In this document: piece by piece, positions 1 to 6,221 of the stretch
Layout: each line of letters starts with the position of its first letter
Position numbering within the stretch: position 1 is the stretch's first letter
Assembly (NCBI GenBank): GCA_945871945.1
Contig: CAMBXY010000038.1
Location: 1 to 11,307, forward strand
From: Bordetella parapertussis
Lineage (GTDB): Bacteria > Pseudomonadota > Gammaproteobacteria > Burkholderiales > Burkholderiaceae_C
Length of the DNA: 11,307 nt
Direction: 5' to 3'
Notes under the pieces: model-generated
Told to the model about the DNA's origin: nothing
The model's input: the letters and a program-made list of their open reading frames with translations, nothing else
Databases searched by the model: none
Made by a program: the position numbers and the translations under genes

Positions 1-156
1 TTTGGAACATTGATGTCGGGCTTATTGTTTCAATGGGGAGGTCTGATTTATTCACTCATCGGATCTGCTGCAATGCTTTCCATATGTTGGATTGCCACTT
101 TAAGATTGCCCACAAAGCCTATGTTGCAACTCGAAGTTAACAATTCGAAAATTTGA
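1..156 (+). CDS. MFS permease, C-terminal fragment (ArsJ-like)
   Basis: Only the last 51 codons are in the window, open from base 1 to a TGA at 154-156. The peptide starts FGTLMSGLLFQWGGL, continues as a hydrophobic helix and ends in a short polar tail after RLPTKP. This fits the last transmembrane helices of a 12-helix major facilitator: a small-residue GTLxSGLLxQ helix, a GGL turn, a final helix and a cytoplasmic tail. The GTLxSGLLYQ-GGL pattern resembles what I recall of ArsJ-type permeases, which export 1-arseno-3-phosphoglycerate, but other MFS families share similar ends. The gene converges with the phn operon, and the 102-base gap (157-258) shows no convincing terminator. MFS membership is fairly secure; the ArsJ assignment is tentative because most of the protein is missing. 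Confidence 0.7.
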   Translation, partial: FGTLMSGLLFQWGGLIYSLIGSAAMLSICWIATLRLPTKPMLQLEVNNSKI

Positions 157-258
157 ATTAAGTTGAAACACCAACAAAGCCGCAGTGGTTAGCAAAGACG
201 CTTTACGTTTTAGCGCAAATCCGTCCGTCTTCTTCTGTTTGCCAAGACCGAAGATAAA

Positions 259-1068
259 TCAGATCAAGGCTTTTCTGACCCTTGCAGATATCCACTCACT
301 GAACACCACGGTCACCAGAACCAAGATTAAAAGCATGGTGACCTTGGGCCAAGCCAAGGTAGCCAGTGCGCCCTCCAGCTTGACCCCGATCCCACCCGCA
401 CCCACCAAACCCAAGACGGTGGATTCACGGATATTGATGTCCCAGCGGAACACACTGATGCCTGCCAACGTGGGCGCTACTTGGGGCACTACTCCCCACG
501 CCATGGTCTGCGCAATGGATGCCCCAGTCGCTTCAATGGCCTCCACCTGATCGGCGTCGATTTCTTCGATGGCCTCGTACAGCAATTTGCCAATGAAGCC
601 AATGGAGCGCAAGGCGATGGCCAAGATGCCTGCCAACACGCCGGGCCCCAAAATCGCCACCAACAACAAGGCCCAGATCAACGAGTTGATGGAGCGAGAG
701 GCCACGATCACAAACAGAGCCACCGGGCGAATGAAGGTGGCGCTCGGGGTGGTGTTGCTGGCGGCCAAAAAGGCGATGGGCACAGCCATCAACAAACCCA
801 ACAAGGTCCCCAAGGTGGCGATGTTGATGGTTTCCCACAAAGGCCACCACAACTCATGCACCGACGACCACGCGGGAGGCATCATGCGCGAGCCAATGTC
901 TTTGAACTGGGCCGGTGCATCGACCACAAAAGCCCAAATGGTGTCTTGGGTCATGACCTGGAAGGTCCAGCTCACAAAAGCTAAAAACAAGACCCACAGC
1001 ATGAACACCGCCAACTCAGACTTGGGCGAGCGTTTGCGCCACACAGCGGCTTTCATAGAGCTGCTCAT
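259..1068 (-). CDS. phnE: Phosphonate/phosphite-type ABC transporter permease PhnE (second copy)
   Basis: Inner-membrane subunit of a PhnCDE-type importer, 269 residues from the chosen start. It has about six hydrophobic segments: an N-terminal anchor after a basic leader, then the MetI-like permease domain. The ATPase-docking loop EAIEATGASIAQTMAWGVVPQ and the following INIRESTVLGLVGAGGIG stretch are hallmarks of PhnE. I chose the ATG at 1066-1068 because it overlaps the stop of the upstream permease as ATGA and follows a GAGAAAG ribosome site. The longer possible start at 1134 lies well inside the upstream gene and adds a non-homologous, His/Arg-rich leader. It is the last gene of phnD-phnC-phnE-phnE. 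It differs in sequence from its partner, so the channel is probably a heterodimer. The substrate could be phosphonate, phosphite, phosphate or a related oxyanion. Confidence 0.92.
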   Translation of the reverse strand: MSSSMKAAVWRKRSPKSELAVFMLWVLFLAFVSWTFQVMTQDTIWAFVVDAPAQFKDIGSRMMPPAWSSVHELWWPLWETINIATLGTLLGLLMAVPIAFLAASNTTPSATFIRPVALFVIVASRSINSLIWALLLVAILGPGVLAGILAIALRSIGFIGKLLYEAIEEIDADQVEAIEATGASIAQTMAWGVVPQVAPTLAGISVFRWDINIRESTVLGLVGAGGIGVKLEGALATLAWPKVTMLLILVLVTVVFSEWISARVRKALI

Positions 1069-1886
1069 TGGATGAACTTTCTCAGCCGTCCCGAGCTGTA
1101 TTCGGCGAACATGACGATGACGATGATCACCCACAAAATTGCGGCTGCAGAGTCAAACTCATAGCGGTCCATGGCGGTGTTGAGGGTGGCGCCAATGCCT
1201 CCGGCCCCCACAATACCAATCACTGCCGACTCGCGGAAATTGATGTCGAGCCGGTACAAGGACAAACCCAGCAAACGGGGCATGACTTGCGATAACACCG
1301 CAAAGTCCAACACTTGCACATAGCCCGCACCCGTGGCTCGCAAGGCTTCGAGTTGAGAGGCTTGGATCTCTTCAATGTCTTCGGCCATGAGCTTGGCCAT
1401 GAAGCCAATGGTTGCAAAGGTCAAGGTCAAGAAACCCGCGAATGGGCCAAAGCCGAACATGGCCACCAAAAAGATCGCCACGATGATTTCGTTCAAGGTG
1501 CGCGATGCGGCAATGAAGGCGCGGCACACCAGATAGATCCAGGTCGGTGCCAGATTGCGCGAAGCACCCACGGCCACAGGTATGGACAGCAAAACACCCA
1601 AGGCAGTGGACGTCACCGTCATGGTCAGGCTTTCCCGAAAGCCCAGCGCGATATCTCCCCACCGGCTGGAAAAGTCGGGGTACATAAAGCCTTGCACAAA
1701 GGCCCAGCCGCGTTCCAGCCCCAGCACCATGCGGGCCCAATTGACATCGACCGAACCGATGGCCAGCACCAGGTAAATCAGCGCGCCGATGTAAAGCGCC
1801 CAGCGTGTGCGCGCACTGGCAATGAAGGGGGGTGGCGTCCAGGTGCGCATGGGCCGTGCAGCCAACGGCGGCGCCTCGGCGCTCAT
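1065..1886 (-). CDS. phnE: Phosphonate/phosphite-type ABC transporter permease PhnE (first copy)
   Basis: Inner-membrane permease subunit, 273 residues. A proline-rich N-terminal leader is followed by a transmembrane anchor ([18 protein letters not shown]) and the MetI-like domain. The docking loop [19 protein letters not shown] and the [21 protein letters not shown] motif closely parallel the companion permease, showing ancient duplication within the family. The ATG at 1884-1886 overlaps the phnC stop as ATGA (1883-1886), implying translational coupling. The longer in-frame start at 1970 would overlap phnC by 88 bases with a sequence unlike any permease leader. Its own stop overlaps the next permease's ATG in the same way. 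Tandem phnE genes are common in this transporter class. Confidence 0.92.
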   Translation of the reverse strand: MSAEAPPLAARPMRTWTPPPFIASARTRWALYIGALIYLVLAIGSVDVNWARMVLGLERGWAFVQGFMYPDFSSRWGDIALGFRESLTMTVTSTALGVLLSIPVAVGASRNLAPTWIYLVCRAFIAASRTLNEIIVAIFLVAMFGFGPFAGFLTLTFATIGFMAKLMAEDIEEIQASQLEALRATGAGYVQVLDFAVLSQVMPRLLGLSLYRLDINFRESAVIGIVGAGGIGATLNTAMDRYEFDSAAAILWVIIVIVMFAEYSSGRLRKFIQ

Positions 1887-2707
1887 GCAGCTGTTAGGGC
1901 CAAGTTGTTTTCTGCACGGTCTTGGGTCGCCTCTGTAGTGGCTTGTATGCGCTGGGTGATAGCGGTCCAATCTTCATCACCATAAATTCGGGTTAGCACG
2001 TCCCGATCGACTTGCGCAGCCGGACCATCAAACACCACACTGCCTGCTCGCAAACCGACGATGCGTGGCAAAAATTCGGTGGCCAACACCACATCGTGGA
2101 TGTTGACAATCGCGGCAAGTCCCCGCTCTTGGCAAAGCTCCAAAATCAAACGCATGATTTGGCGCGAGGTCTTGGGGTCCAAGCTAGCTGTTGGTTCATC
2201 CACCAACAGCAACTTGGGGCTTTGCATCAAAGCGCGGGCAATGCCCACGCGCTGGCGTTGCCCGCCCGACAGCGCATCGGCGCGCTTGTTCTCCATGCCG
2301 CTCAGGCCCACGCGCTCAAGCAGCGCGTAGGCCTGCTCGATGTCTTGGGCTTCAAAGCGGCGAAACCAACTGGCCCAAAAACCGGTGTAACCGAGCCGTC
2401 CCGACAACAGGTTTTCCATCACGGTCAAACGCTCGACCAAGGCATATTCCTGAAAAATCATACCGATGTGCCTTCTGGCCTGACGCAAGCCAGCCGAACC
2501 CAAGGCCCCCAAGTCTTGGCCATCCAGCTCAACACGCCCAGCACTGGGTTGGACCAATCGGTTGACGCAGCGAATCAGGGTGGATTTGCCCGCGCCCGAA
2601 GGCCCAATCAAACCCAAGACCTCACCCGAACCCAAAGTCAAACTCACGCCCTTGAGGGCCAAGTCGCCAGTGGGGTAGCGCTTTTCCAATTGTTGCAACA
2701 CCAGCAT
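1883..2707 (-). CDS. phnC: Phosphonate/phosphite-type ABC transporter ATPase PhnC
   Basis: Cytoplasmic nucleotide-binding subunit that powers the importer, 274 residues, a normal length. All ABC motifs are intact: Walker [10 protein letters not shown] (about 35-43), Q-loop at Gln86 (IFQEYALV), signature [15 protein letters not shown] (146-160), Walker B LLLVDEP with Glu171, D-loop SLDP, and switch His204 in NIHDV. The [14 protein letters not shown] segment after the Q-loop is typical of PhnC. I chose the ATG at 2705-2707 because an AAGG ribosome site overlapping the phnD stop lies 7 bases upstream; a TTG two codons earlier would sit too close to it. The gap to phnD is only 9 bases and the 3' end overlaps the next permease, so this is one operon. 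The role as importer ATPase is secure, the substrate is not. Confidence 0.94.
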   Translation of the reverse strand: MLVLQQLEKRYPTGDLALKGVSLTLGSGEVLGLIGPSGAGKSTLIRCVNRLVQPSAGRVELDGQDLGALGSAGLRQARRHIGMIFQEYALVERLTVMENLLSGRLGYTGFWASWFRRFEAQDIEQAYALLERVGLSGMENKRADALSGGQRQRVGIARALMQSPKLLLVDEPTASLDPKTSRQIMRLILELCQERGLAAIVNIHDVVLATEFLPRIVGLRAGSVVFDGPAAQVDRDVLTRIYGDEDWTAITQRIQATTEATQDRAENNLALTAA

Positions 2708-2714
2708 ATTCAAA

Positions 2715-2718
2715 CCTT
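2715..2718 (-). promoter_or_regulatory. Ribosome binding site fixing the phnC start
   Basis: AAGG on the minus strand, overlapping the TAA stop of phnD and 7 bases before the ATG at 2707. The spacing fits this ATG and not the in-frame TTG at 2713, which would leave only one base between. Confidence 0.55.
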
Positions 2719-3667
2719 ATTTGCAGGCGTAGCTGACGTTCATGGCCTGGTCGATTTCACGTACCACAGACCAATGCTGTTTGTAGGTGATGGGCATGAA
2801 TTTCTCTTGTGGTGGCTCGGCTTTGTTGAACTCGGCCGCCAATGTGGTTCCCTCCCAATTGAACGAGAAGAAAGCTTTTTTGATCTTCTCAGCCAACTCG
2901 GGCTTCAAGTTGTAGACATGGCCGTAACCCGTGGTGGGGAAAGACTGTGACTTGTATATCACCTTGGTCTGCTCTGGCTTGACCACACCTCGAGATTCCA
3001 TGCGCAACTTGACCGAATTGGCAATCGCTGCTGCGGGGTAGTCTTTGTTGGCAACACCCAAAATGGAGTTGTCGTGCTTACCACTGAACACCGGCGTGAA
3101 GTCTTTGTCCGCTTCCATCTTGAATTGCTGACGCATCAAAGCCGATGGGGCTTTGTAACCCGAGTTGGAGGTCTCGGACGTGAAGGCCATGCGCTTGCCT
3201 TTGATGTCTTCAATCTTCTCGATGCCGCTACCGGGGTGGGTGATGAACTCCATCTCGTAGCCAAAGCGGTTGTCCTTGGAAGCCATCATGGCAAAGGGCA
3301 CAAAACCGGCACAGTTCACCGCAATGGGGTTAGAACCCGTGTTGAAGCCCGAGACATGCAAGCGACCAGCGCGCATGGCTTCGAGTTGAGCGGCGTTGCT
3401 TTGAACCGGGAAGAACTGAACGCGTTTGCCGGTTACTTTGGACAAGTGGTCCAAGAAGGGCGCCCAAACAGGGGCGTACACAGCGGGGTCTTCAACCGGG
3501 GTGTAGGCAAACACCAAAGTGGCGGGGTCGATCCACTGCTTGGAGTCAGTGGGCGCATCGGCCACCATGTCGCCGTTAGCGTCCTTAAAACGGGCATCCA
3601 ATGCCTGCGCCTGGAAAGACACCAAGGCCACCACCCCCACCATCCAATTCAAAACATTCTTGCGCAC
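2717..3667 (-). CDS. phnD: Periplasmic phosphate/phosphite/phosphonate-binding protein PhnD
   Basis: Substrate-binding protein of the ABC importer, 316 residues. It begins with a Sec signal peptide: a basic start, hydrophobic core and AQA-LD cleavage site near residue 22. The mature part has the PhnD-like two-lobed fold: DPAVYAPVWAPFLDHLSKVTGKRV near 60-83, an inter-lobe AMRAGRLHVSGFNTG stretch, and a serine-rich binding segment FTSETSNSGYKAPSAL from about 162. Family members use this segment to hold the oxyanion. The start codon is GTG (3665-3667), preceded by a strong AGAGGTGA ribosome site; no better ATG exists nearby. It is the first gene of the operon, and a Pho-box-like repeat lies just upstream, suggesting induction by phosphate starvation. 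The exact ligand cannot be read from sequence: phosphonate, phosphite, phosphate and an arsenic oxyanion are all possible. Confidence 0.92.
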   Translation of the reverse strand: MRKNVLNWMVGVVALVSFQAQALDARFKDANGDMVADAPTDSKQWIDPATLVFAYTPVEDPAVYAPVWAPFLDHLSKVTGKRVQFFPVQSNAAQLEAMRAGRLHVSGFNTGSNPIAVNCAGFVPFAMMASKDNRFGYEMEFITHPGSGIEKIEDIKGKRMAFTSETSNSGYKAPSALMRQQFKMEADKDFTPVFSGKHDNSILGVANKDYPAAAIANSVKLRMESRGVVKPEQTKVIYKSQSFPTTGYGHVYNLKPELAEKIKKAFFSFNWEGTTLAAEFNKAEPPQEKFMPITYKQHWSVVREIDQAMNVSYACK

Positions 3668-3687
3668 GGTTCACCTCTTAAAGGAAT

Positions 3688-3705
3688 AAGACAAAAATTT
3701 GACAG
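3688..3705 (-). promoter_or_regulatory. Pho-box-like PhoB site upstream of phnD
   Basis: Read on the minus strand, the site is CTGTCAA-ATTT-TTGTCTT: two seven-base half-sites 11 bases apart with an AT-rich spacer. This is the architecture of the enterobacterial Pho box (CTGTCAT, 4 bases, CTGTCAY). The first half matches 6 of 7 and the second about 5 of 7. A further half-site-like TTGTCAC lies upstream at 3718-3724 but is not in phase. The site ends 20 bases before the GTG of phnD. That is closer than usual and leaves little room for a -10 element and leader, so PhoB control is plausible but not established. Confidence 0.45.
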
Positions 3706-3757
3706 TACAAGGATACCGTGACAATTTCGTGTAGAAATAAAGTCTTTAAAAAAAGTT

Positions 3758-3799
3758 CTGTTAATCCGTAGGTACCTGGTTCGAGCCCAGGTCGAGGAG
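3758..3799 (+). pseudogene. 3' fragment of tRNA-Asn(GTT), probable attachment-site scar
   Basis: These 42 bases correspond to tRNA positions 32-73. They begin with the anticodon loop CTGTTAA (anticodon GTT at 3760-3762), then the 3' anticodon stem TCCGT and a five-base variable loop. A perfect T arm follows (CCTGG, loop TTCGAGC, CCAGG), then the 3' acceptor strand TCGAGGA and a G discriminator. The next bases are TTG rather than CCA. Upstream sequence (to 3720) bears no D arm or 5' acceptor strand, so it cannot make a tRNA. Homology starting at the anticodon loop is typical of tyrosine-integrase crossover in tRNA genes. In such insertions the displaced 3' fragment marks the element end away from the intact tRNA, so the element should lie at lower coordinates. 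Confidence 0.8.
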
Positions 3800-3880
3800 T
3801 TGCTCTCTACTTATGATGACGTCACTATGCTTCCTGAGCAATTGTTGAACTTTGTGCCTCTTTGTCAAGCAGCAATGGCA

Positions 3881-4321
3881 TTAAGGACAACTGCCAATGC
3901 GCAACTCTCTTTGTCGCATGGGCATGGTGTCAATCAGTGTCAGTAAATTTTCAAGTGATGGCTGGCTTGTAAGCAACTTGACGTCCCCATCTTTGCCCAA
4001 TAGCACCAGATTGAAACCCATATTTGGCACCGAAAATTTACGGCTCAAAAGTTGGTGATCATTTGAGCCGGCAATCAAGTCAATATGAACCATTTGTCTG
4101 TCATCAAATTCACACTGATATTGCTCGATTTGCTTCAACAACAAAATACGCTCAGGTGCTGACTTGGCATCTGAAAAGCTCAGGACAACTCTGCGTTTCC
4201 AAAGGTATTGCGTAAGTGGTTCAGCGTGCAACGAGCCAAACATGCAAATTGCGGTTATAGCTATGAACAAGAACGTAAATGGGGGTTTACGTGATTTGCT
4301 GAAATCGTATTCTTTTCTCAT
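3881..4321 (-). CDS. Secreted DUF4174 domain protein
   Basis: A 146-residue protein with a signal peptide: a basic start, the hydrophobic stretch FTFLFIAITAICMFGSL and a likely cut after LHA near residue 33. The rest matches the DUF4174 pattern. It opens with YLWKRRVVLSF, followed by a residue-transfer region with a single Cys, a VLLGKDGDVKLL strand-turn about residues 106-117, and the family-defining IDTMPMRQREL near the C-terminus (130-140). The fold is thought to be thioredoxin-like, but the usual CxxC is absent, so redox activity is doubtful; the function is unknown. The ATG at 4319-4321 has a stop two codons upstream and no obvious ribosome site, yet it is needed for the signal peptide. 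It stands alone, 82 bases beyond the tRNA scar. Confidence 0.82.
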   Translation of the reverse strand: MRKEYDFSKSRKPPFTFLFIAITAICMFGSLHAEPLTQYLWKRRVVLSFSDAKSAPERILLLKQIEQYQCEFDDRQMVHIDLIAGSNDHQLLSRKFSVPNMGFNLVLLGKDGDVKLLTSQPSLENLLTLIDTMPMRQRELRIGSCP

Positions 4322-4322
4322 A

Positions 4323-4343
4323 CAGTACTATTTAACGATACTG
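4323..4343. repeat. Short inverted repeat upstream of the DUF4174 gene
   Basis: CAGTA at 4323-4327 and TACTG at 4339-4343 form a perfect 5-bp dyad with an 11-base AT-rich centre. It starts one base upstream of the DUF4174 ATG. The position suits an operator or an RNA hairpin in the leader, but the arms are short enough to arise by chance. Confidence 0.25.
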
Positions 4344-4361
4344 CATTATTAACTACACTTT

Positions 4362-4481
4362 ATGAAAACCCGGTTCACTGACCAGTATCAATTGGATACC
4401 CCCATCGCCCTGGTGCCTGAAATGGCGGATGCATTGGCGGCGCAATCGCCACTCCAATTAACTAATGGGAACAAGCTTTAA
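4362..4481 (+). pseudogene. 39-codon reading frame, possible remnant of a decayed gene
   Basis: ATG at 4362 to TAA at 4479-4481 encodes MKTRFTDQYQLDTPIALVPE followed by a short Ala-rich helix-like stretch. The codons from about 4385 to 4460 use G/C in third positions like the core genes, unlike the flanking AT-rich DNA. No ribosome site precedes the ATG and I do not recognise the family. It could be the N-terminal piece of a lost gene or chance. Confidence 0.25.
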
Positions 4482-4609
4482 GCCAGCACCGCAGTCAACG
4501 TTCTTTCGCCCAAAGCAAGTGTGATGAAGCCATGTGGATGCTCGTATCCACTTTAAGTCACTGCGCCAGAGAACTTTACTAAATTAGTTTGGTCATATTC
4601 TGTCCAACC

Positions 4610-4792
4610 ATGGTGCGCCATAGCCTGAAGGTAGATGCTGCAGAGCAAAAAGAAGAAGAACCTTTTTACACTTTTGAAGATCAAATCACCGCCCTGCTGC
4701 ACACAACCCAGAAACACATTGCCTGTGGGCATTCAGAGTTCTCCATTTTTTTCATCACACACACAAGCGAAGAGGACGATGCCCTGATTTGA
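4610..4792 (+). CDS. Hypothetical small protein upstream of trkA
   Basis: A 60-codon frame from the ATG at 4610 (extendable to a TTG at 4589), ending 37 bases before trkA. The peptide is acidic and polar (AEQKEEEPFYTFEDQ), with one Cys, a short hydrophobic run SIFFI and an acidic tail. It has no signal peptide or membrane segment, no ribosome site and no recognised domain. It could be real and cotranscribed with trkA, or a chance frame. Confidence 0.25.
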   Translation: MVRHSLKVDAAEQKEEEPFYTFEDQITALLHTTQKHIACGHSEFSIFFITHTSEEDDALI

Positions 4793-4829
4793 ATCCAATC
4801 AGATCTCAAGAAATGTATCATGCGCCTTT

Positions 4830-6221
4830 ATGAACATCATCATCTTAGGCGCTGGCCGTGTAGGCGAAAGCGTCGCTGAAAGCCTGGTTTCCGAGCAAAA
4901 CGACATCACCGTCATCGACCAGGATCCGATACGCCTCAAACTGCTCGAAGATCGCTTGGATCTGCGCGGCGTGGTTGGCAACGGCATTCAGCCATCCGTG
5001 CTGCGCGAAGCCGGGGCCCAAGACGCTGAAATGGTCATTGGCTGCGCCGCGGCCGATGAGTCAAACTTGGTGTTCTGCAAGATCGCCCACGACGTTTTCA
5101 ATGTACCTACTACCATCGCCCGCCTACGGTCGCCTGAGTTCAACGAGGGAGATGAATTGTTGGGCAAGTCCGGTTTCGCCGTTGACCATGTCATCTGTCC
5201 TGAAGAGTCGGTCATGCGCTACATTCAGCAGCTCATCCAGTACCCTGAGGCCTTGCAAGTGCTTGAATTTGCCGACGGCCGCGTCAGTCTGATCGTGGTA
5301 CGAGCAGCCGTCGACAGCCTTCTGGTAAACCACACCATTGCCGAGTTTCGCGACCGATTGCCGGATGCGGAGATGCGCGTGGTAGCCCTGTACCGGCAAG
5401 ACACCCAGGTGGACGCATTGCCCAAGACCCGCATCCTGCCGGGCGACGAGGTGTTTGTGTTGGCTGATACCCGCAAAATCACATTGGTGTTGGCCGGCAT
5501 CCACAAAACTGACCAACCCGTAAAGCGCCTGATGCTGGCCGGTGGCGGCAAGGTGGGCTTGCGTTTGGCACGCATTCTGGCTGACCAATACGATGTGAAG
5601 CTGATCGAACGCGATAAAAATCGCTGCGCATATTTGGCCGGCCAATTGCCCTCTAGCACCTTAATTCTGAATGGCGACGGTGCCGATGAAGACCTGCTGC
5701 ACGAAGAAAATGTGGGCGAAATGGATCTGTTCCTGGCTCTGACCAGCGACGACGAAGACAACATCATGTCCGCCATGCTGGCCAAACGCATGGGCGCGCG
5801 GCGCGTCATGGCCCTGATCAACCGCCGTGCTTATGCCGACATGATGCAAGGCAGCACGATTGACATTGCGATATCACCTACGCAAACCGTGATTGGCGAG
5901 TTGTTGGCTCACCTACGTCGGGGCGATGTGGTGGCTGTTCACAGCCTGCGCCGTGGCGCAGCCGAGGCGCTGGAGGGCATTGCGCGTGGTGACTTCAAGA
6001 CATCGAAATTGGTCGGGCGCCGTGTAGAACAAATTAAAATACCCCAAGGCGTGAGCATGGGCGCTATCGTGCGTGGCCAGGGCAATAAAGCCGAGGTGTT
6101 GATGCCTCACCGCGACACCCTGATCGAGGCCGATGATCACATTATCTTTTTCATCCCCAATAAACGCGATGTGCGTGCGGTGGAAAAACTTTTTCAGGTC
6201 AGCGCGACCTTTTTTGGCTGA
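4830..6221 (+). CDS. trkA: Trk potassium uptake regulatory subunit TrkA
   Basis: Cytoplasmic nucleotide-binding gating subunit of the Trk potassium uptake system, 463 residues and full length. It has the expected duplicated layout: RCK/TrkA_N Rossmann domain with GAGRVG (7-12) and the ribose-binding acidic residue Asp30, then a TrkA_C domain (about 140-225). A second Rossmann domain follows with AGGGKVG (237-243) and Glu260, then a final TrkA_C domain. NAD(H) and ATP binding to these domains controls ion flow in the family. The ATG at 4830 gives the standard MNIIILGAGRVGESVAESL start, though the ribosome site is weak. The stop overlaps the ATG of trkH by one base (TGATG), so the pair is translationally coupled. 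Confidence 0.97.
   Translation: MNIIILGAGRVGESVAESLVSEQNDITVIDQDPIRLKLLEDRLDLRGVVGNGIQPSVLREAGAQDAEMVIGCAAADESNLVFCKIAHDVFNVPTTIARLRSPEFNEGDELLGKSGFAVDHVICPEESVMRYIQQLIQYPEALQVLEFADGRVSLIVVRAAVDSLLVNHTIAEFRDRLPDAEMRVVALYRQDTQVDALPKTRILPGDEVFVLADTRKITLVLAGIHKTDQPVKRLMLAGGGKVGLRLARILADQYDVKLIERDKNRCAYLAGQLPSSTLILNGDGADEDLLHEENVGEMDLFLALTSDDEDNIMSAMLAKRMGARRVMALINRRAYADMMQGSTIDIAISPTQTVIGELLAHLRRGDVVAVHSLRRGAAEALEGIARGDFKTSKLVGRRVEQIKIPQGVSMGAIVRGQGNKAEVLMPHRDTLIEADDHIIFFIPNKRDVRAVEKLFQVSATFFG

Larger units (their letters stand above)
4322..4829. other. 508-base AT-rich intergenic region with possible gene remnants
   Basis: This gap between the divergent DUF4174 gene and trkA holds no recognised gene. 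It must contain the promoters of both neighbours, but I found no convincing -35/-10 pair. Within it are two small + strand reading frames, at 4362-4481 and 4610-4792, described separately. The stretch 4400-4460 is clearly richer in G and C than its surroundings, as if a piece of an older coding sequence survives in decayed DNA. Confidence 0.5.

Noticed and set aside
157-258. Possible bidirectional terminator between the MFS gene and phnE
   Set aside because: Only a 4-5 bp stem (CGCT/AGCG) with a long loop and no adjacent T-run.
1314-1985. 223-codon + strand frame antisense to phnE
   Set aside because: Gly/His/Gln-rich translation with no recognisable domain, fully covered by a real permease gene on the other strand.
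2012-2950. 312-codon + strand frame antisense to phnC and phnD
   Set aside because: It lies opposite two intact genes with full motifs. Its product is a low-complexity, Gln/His-rich string with no domain, as expected from antisense GC-biased codons.
3758-3799. Functional tRNA-Asn gene
   Set aside because: No 5' acceptor strand, D arm or 5' anticodon stem exists upstream, so it cannot fold into a tRNA.
3722-3946. + strand frame open through the tRNA fragment, reading EELLSTYDDVTMLPEQLLNF
   Set aside because: Looks helix-like, but it has no plausible start with a spaced ribosome site, overlaps the DUF4174 gene antisense, and matches no family I know.
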